NCBI RefSeq assembly: GCF_001457795.1
Contig: NZ_LN898211.1
Location: 372,001 to 436,000 of the forward strand
Origin: Olsenella massiliensis
Lineage (GTDB): Bacteria > Actinomycetota > Coriobacteriia > Coriobacteriales > Atopobiaceae
Direction: 5' to 3'
Length of the DNA: 64,000 nucleotides
How positions within the stretch are numbered: position 1 is the stretch's first letter; each line of letters begins with the position of its first letter. A model generated the notes under the pieces. The model made no database searches. It saw only the letters and a program-made list of their open reading frames with translations, and was not told the origin of the DNA. This document shows positions 61,327 through 64,000 of the stretch, piece by piece. A program made the translations under genes and the position numbers.

Positions 61327-62181
61327 TCAGGACGCCCGCGCGCGCATCCACTCGAACACCATCAGCTGCTGCAGGCCGCCCAGCTCGGGATGCCAGACGA
61401 TGCCGTGGCGCTCCTCGGCCTTTCGAATCCAGGTGTCACGGGGAACGACCTCCTCGTGTCCCAGCCCGTACAGGCAGATGCAGTTGGCCACCTTGGGGCC
61501 GATGCCGTCCACCTCGCACAGGGCGCAAAAGTCGGCCTCGTAGCCCTCCCTGCGCCTCAGGCGAAGGGAGAGCGCGGGCCAGCGGCGGCAGAGGTCCATG
61601 AGGTACGGCAGGCGGTATCCCAGGCCCAGGCCCGCCCCCTTGCCGCGCACGAGCAGGTCGAGGAGGGCCTCGGAGGAGGGGAGGGGAGAGAGCCCCGACC
61701 CACAGATGGCCGCGAGCGAGCGCCTGATGCGCGCTATGTTGTTGTTCTGGCTGATCACGAACGAGACGCAGGTCTCCCACGCGTCCTGGCGCAGCACCCG
61801 CAGGCCGCCGTACGTGCGCACGACGCGCGGCATGGGGTCGGGCAGGCGGGCCAGCTCCTCGAGGGCGTCCTCGTGGGTCGCGGCGTCATGCGGGCCCAGC
61901 GCGAGGTAGTCGAGCCAGCGCCGCGCGTCGCCATGCGGTCCCAAGGACGCCGCCGCGCCTTTGCCCTCGGCGCCTCGGAGGCCCCGGGCGTCCGGCGCCC
62001 CCAGGTCAACGAGGATCCTGTCGCCGTGCTGGAGCAGCGTGGCGCACCCTCCCAGGGCGGGCACGCGCCACGACCCGGCGCCGGGTCCGCCCCCGACCCG
62101 TGCGAGCTGCCGCCAGCGAAACGACTGGCCGCTGCGCGCGATGAGGTCAACGTCGTAGGTTCCTGGGCAAAGCTCGATCAA
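61327..62181 (-). CDS. ogg: 8-oxoguanine DNA glycosylase (OGG1-type HhH-GPD)
   Basis: A 284-residue base-excision repair enzyme. The N-terminal OGG_N-like domain (GQSFRWRQLARVG) is followed by the helical core with SFVISQNNNIARIRRSL. The helix-hairpin-helix segment is EVDGIGPKVANCICLYGL, with the catalytic Lys in GPKVANCI, and the catalytic Asp follows in VVPRDTWIRKAEE. This matches the OGG1 family, including the NNN segment. ATG 62181 has GGGGG-rich upstream sequence but no ideal ribosome site. Confidence 0.88.
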   Translation of the reverse strand: MIELCPGTYDVDLIARSGQSFRWRQLARVGGGPGAGSWRVPALGGCATLLQHGDRILVDLGAPDARGLRGAEGKGAAASLGPHGDARRWLDYLALGPHDAATHEDALEELARLPDPMPRVVRTYGGLRVLRQDAWETCVSFVISQNNNIARIRRSLAAICGSGLSPLPSSEALLDLLVRGKGAGLGLGYRLPYLMDLCRRWPALSLRLRRREGYEADFCALCEVDGIGPKVANCICLYGLGHEEVVPRDTWIRKAEERHGIVWHPELGGLQQLMVFEWMRARAS

Positions 62182-62439
62182 GGGGGACCTCTCTGACCGT
62201 CGGGGCGTCGTGGCTCATGGTGTCCGGTCGGCTACAAAACGCGACTGGCCGCGTGCCTAAGCGTAGCGCACGCGCGCCGCAGGCGTTCCGCGAGGCCCAA
62301 GGCAAAGGGCGGGACTGTCGTCGTGCGCGGGCGCCGCCTCCCCGCGCGCCGGCTTGCGCCGCGCGCGTCTGGTGGCCGTTTGGTGAGCCGACGTGACGCC
62401 CGTGGCGCGCCAAGGCGCGCTTTGCTACAGTGGGTTGGT

Positions 62440-62546
<107 letters not shown>

Positions 62547-62617
62547 TGCGTGCATGTGCATACGCGCCGAGGCCGCCGCAGGCGCGGGGGCCACCCTCAG
62601 AAGGGGGCCCCAGGCTC

Positions 62618-63274
62618 ATGGGACTCATCAGCTTTTTGGTCAACCTGCTCAAGGACCCGCGCGGCGCCATCGCCGGCGCCATCGCCGCCGGCCCGCTCGC
62701 GGCCTATGGCCTTGTCTTCCTCGTCATCTTCGTCGAGACGGGCGTCGTGTTCTTCCCGTTTCTGCCCGGCGACTCGCTGCTCTTTGCCGCCGGCTTCTTT
62801 GCGCATGGCGGGGGCTTTCACATAGGGGTCCTGCTCGGCGTGGCCTGGACGGCCGCCATCGTGGGCGACCAGTGCAACTTCATGATCGGCCACTTCTTTG
62901 GCACGCGCATCGTCGCGTCCGGCAGGGTCAAGGCCATGACGCCCGAGCGCATGGCAAAGTCCAAGGCCTTCCTGGACAAGTGGGGCCACCTTGCCATCTT
63001 CCTGGGCCGGTTCTTCCCCTTCATCCGCACGTTCGTCCCGTTCATCGCGGGCATGGGGGGCATGCACTGGCGCAACTTCGTCATCTTCAACGTGCTGGGC
63101 GGCATCACCTGGTCCACGCTCTTCACGCTTCTGGGATACTTCTTTGGGGGCATCCCCTTCGTGCAGCGGCACTTCGAGTGGCTGATCGTCGGCATCGTGG
63201 TCGTCTCGCTCGTCCCCGCCGTGGCGGGGCTCGTTCGAGGCCGGATGCGCGCCGGCGCGCGCGAGGCGCGCTAG
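62618..63274 (+). CDS. DedA family membrane protein
   Basis: A 218-residue protein with about five membrane segments. It has FVETGVVFFPFLPGDSLLFAAG near the N-terminus and the signature FLGRFFPFIRTFVPFIAGMGGM, with the Arg residues conserved in DedA/DTT-type proteins. Members act as lipid scramblases or flippases for undecaprenyl phosphate or phospholipids. ATG 62618 lies 72 bases after the SRP RNA. Confidence 0.93.
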   Translation: MGLISFLVNLLKDPRGAIAGAIAAGPLAAYGLVFLVIFVETGVVFFPFLPGDSLLFAAGFFAHGGGFHIGVLLGVAWTAAIVGDQCNFMIGHFFGTRIVASGRVKAMTPERMAKSKAFLDKWGHLAIFLGRFFPFIRTFVPFIAGMGGMHWRNFVIFNVLGGITWSTLFTLLGYFFGGIPFVQRHFEWLIVGIVVVSLVPAVAGLVRGRMRAGAREAR

Positions 63275-63406
63275 TCAGGCTCCCTCAAAGCGGCGCGCCT
63301 GCGGTGACGCCTTGCCGCCGCCGTGTTCCCTGGCGCCCCCGCGCCCCATCGCGCCCCCGGTCGCCCCGACGCTCGAACCTGCCGGTCCCGGAAAGGCCCG
63401 TCGGCC

Positions 63407-64000
63407 CTAGACCTCGAACTTATCGACCGTGCCCGCGTTGTCCGCGCGCAGCTTGACGATCTCGTGGGGAATCTGGTCGAGCTCGTAGGGCGTCATCTGG
63501 TAGACCCAGTTGAGCCAGTTGCGGTACAGCAGGTTGGCATGGGCGCGCCAGGTGAAGACGGGCTGCCTCTCGGGATTGTCGTCGGGAAAGTAGCTCTCGG
63601 GCACGCGGATGGGCAGGCCGCGCCTGAAGTCACGCCAGAACTCGTCTGCCAGCGTGTCGCGTCCGTACTCAAAGTGTCCCGTCACGTAGACCTCGTGAAA
63701 GTCGCGTGTGGCGATGAGGGCGGGGCCCGACGAGAAGCCCTCGCTGAGCACGTGGAGCTCGGGATGCTTGACCAGCTCGCTCGTCTCTATGGCGGCGTGG
63801 CGCGAGTGCGGCATGTTGTGAACCTCGTCAAATCCGTTGGTGAGGAAGTTGTACTCGTCGCAGAGCCGCTGGGGAAAGACGCCAAAGAGCTTGGCGGGCA
63901 GAACCTTCTTGGGGATGTCGTACAGATGGTACAGACCGGCCAGCGCCCCCCAGCACAAGAACATCGTGCTGAGGACGTGCCCCTGTGACCAGTCGATGAT
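63407..64000 (-). CDS. metA: Homoserine O-acyltransferase MetA (5' end outside window)
   Basis: The C-terminal 197 codons of MetA, which acylates homoserine at the start of methionine synthesis; the frame continues past the right edge. The catalytic nucleophile region FLCWGALAGLYHLYDIPKK, FGVFPQRL, and the His/Glu segment YVTGHFEYGRDTLADEFWRD are visible. AHANLLYRNWLNWVYQMTPY and a short tail end the protein. Whether it uses acetyl- or succinyl-CoA cannot be told from this part. Confidence 0.95.
   Translation of the reverse strand: MIDWSQGHVLSTMFLCWGALAGLYHLYDIPKKVLPAKLFGVFPQRLCDEYNFLTNGFDEVHNMPHSRHAAIETSELVKHPELHVLSEGFSSGPALIATRDFHEVYVTGHFEYGRDTLADEFWRDFRRGLPIRVPESYFPDDNPERQPVFTWRAHANLLYRNWLNWVYQMTPYELDQIPHEIVKLRADNAGTVDKFEV

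Noticed and set aside
59780-61543. 587-codon plus-strand frame opposite the Memo/AMMECR1 fusion
   Set aside because: Mirror frame in high-GC DNA with no domain; the opposite strand encodes clear Memo and AMMECR1 motifs.

Overview
The window is high-GC bacterial chromosome (GC-rich third codon positions throughout) centred on a replication origin. Gene content suggests an actinobacterium of the class Coriobacteriia, probably an Olsenella/Atopobium relative. Three observations support this: an actinobacterial kinase/FHA/phosphatase/SEDS/PBP cluster in which the SEDS and PBP genes are fused, a tandem WYL (PafBC-like) pair, and oriC order dnaA / rpmH-rnpA-yidD-yidC-jag-rsmG-parA-parB. The genus is inferred from family knowledge, not from a search.

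Layout. 1-7.4 kb: 5' part of dnaA and an ATPase-fold/winged-helix gene (minus strand), a low-GC intergenic region that is the oriC candidate, then rpmH to parB on the plus strand with two perfect parS sites. 7.4-14.7 kb: rlmN, ddl, a DnaQ-DinG helicase and the WYL pair. 14.8-18.4 kb: a membrane protein related to M28 peptidases with a very long acidic insertion. 18.6-20.3 kb: an ImmA/IrrE-DUF4411 pair. 20.4-32.4 kb: tRNA-Gly, an M29 aminopeptidase, tRNA-Lys, an argG leader with a probable Arg-rich leader peptide, argG-argH, purB, an exported protein, a two-component system and purC. 32.5-42.2 kb: tRNA-Arg, then on the minus strand the cluster kinase-fhaA-fhaB-pstP-(SEDS::PBP)-pknB, which links envelope growth to Ser/Thr phosphorylation. 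42.3-48.4 kb: a secreted nuclease, tRNA-Leu, serS, a small gene behind an SOS-type operator, tRNA-Arg, tRNA-Ser, gluQ and carbamate kinase. 48.6-64 kb: YitT, then queT-glycosyltransferase-LytS-LytTR-phosphodiesterase, PAP2, trxA, pgi, a complete AmmeMemoRadiSam pair, an OGG1-type glycosylase, the SRP RNA, DedA and the C-terminal part of metA.

Data quality. Two places are library or assembly artefacts, not biology. At 16128-16217 and 31902-31999 there are Tn5/Nextera mosaic-end sequences joined to short copies of DNA found elsewhere in the window (20293-20332 and 34330-34368). The first adds about 30 spurious codons to the M28-like gene. The second breaks a small membrane protein gene and has probably replaced real sequence.

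No insertion sequences, prophage, CRISPR array or rRNA genes were seen. The most interesting biological leads are the argG leader, two SOS-box promoters (one in front of an unknown 112-residue protein), the SEDS-PBP fusion, and the ATPase/winged-helix gene lying between oriC and dnaA.
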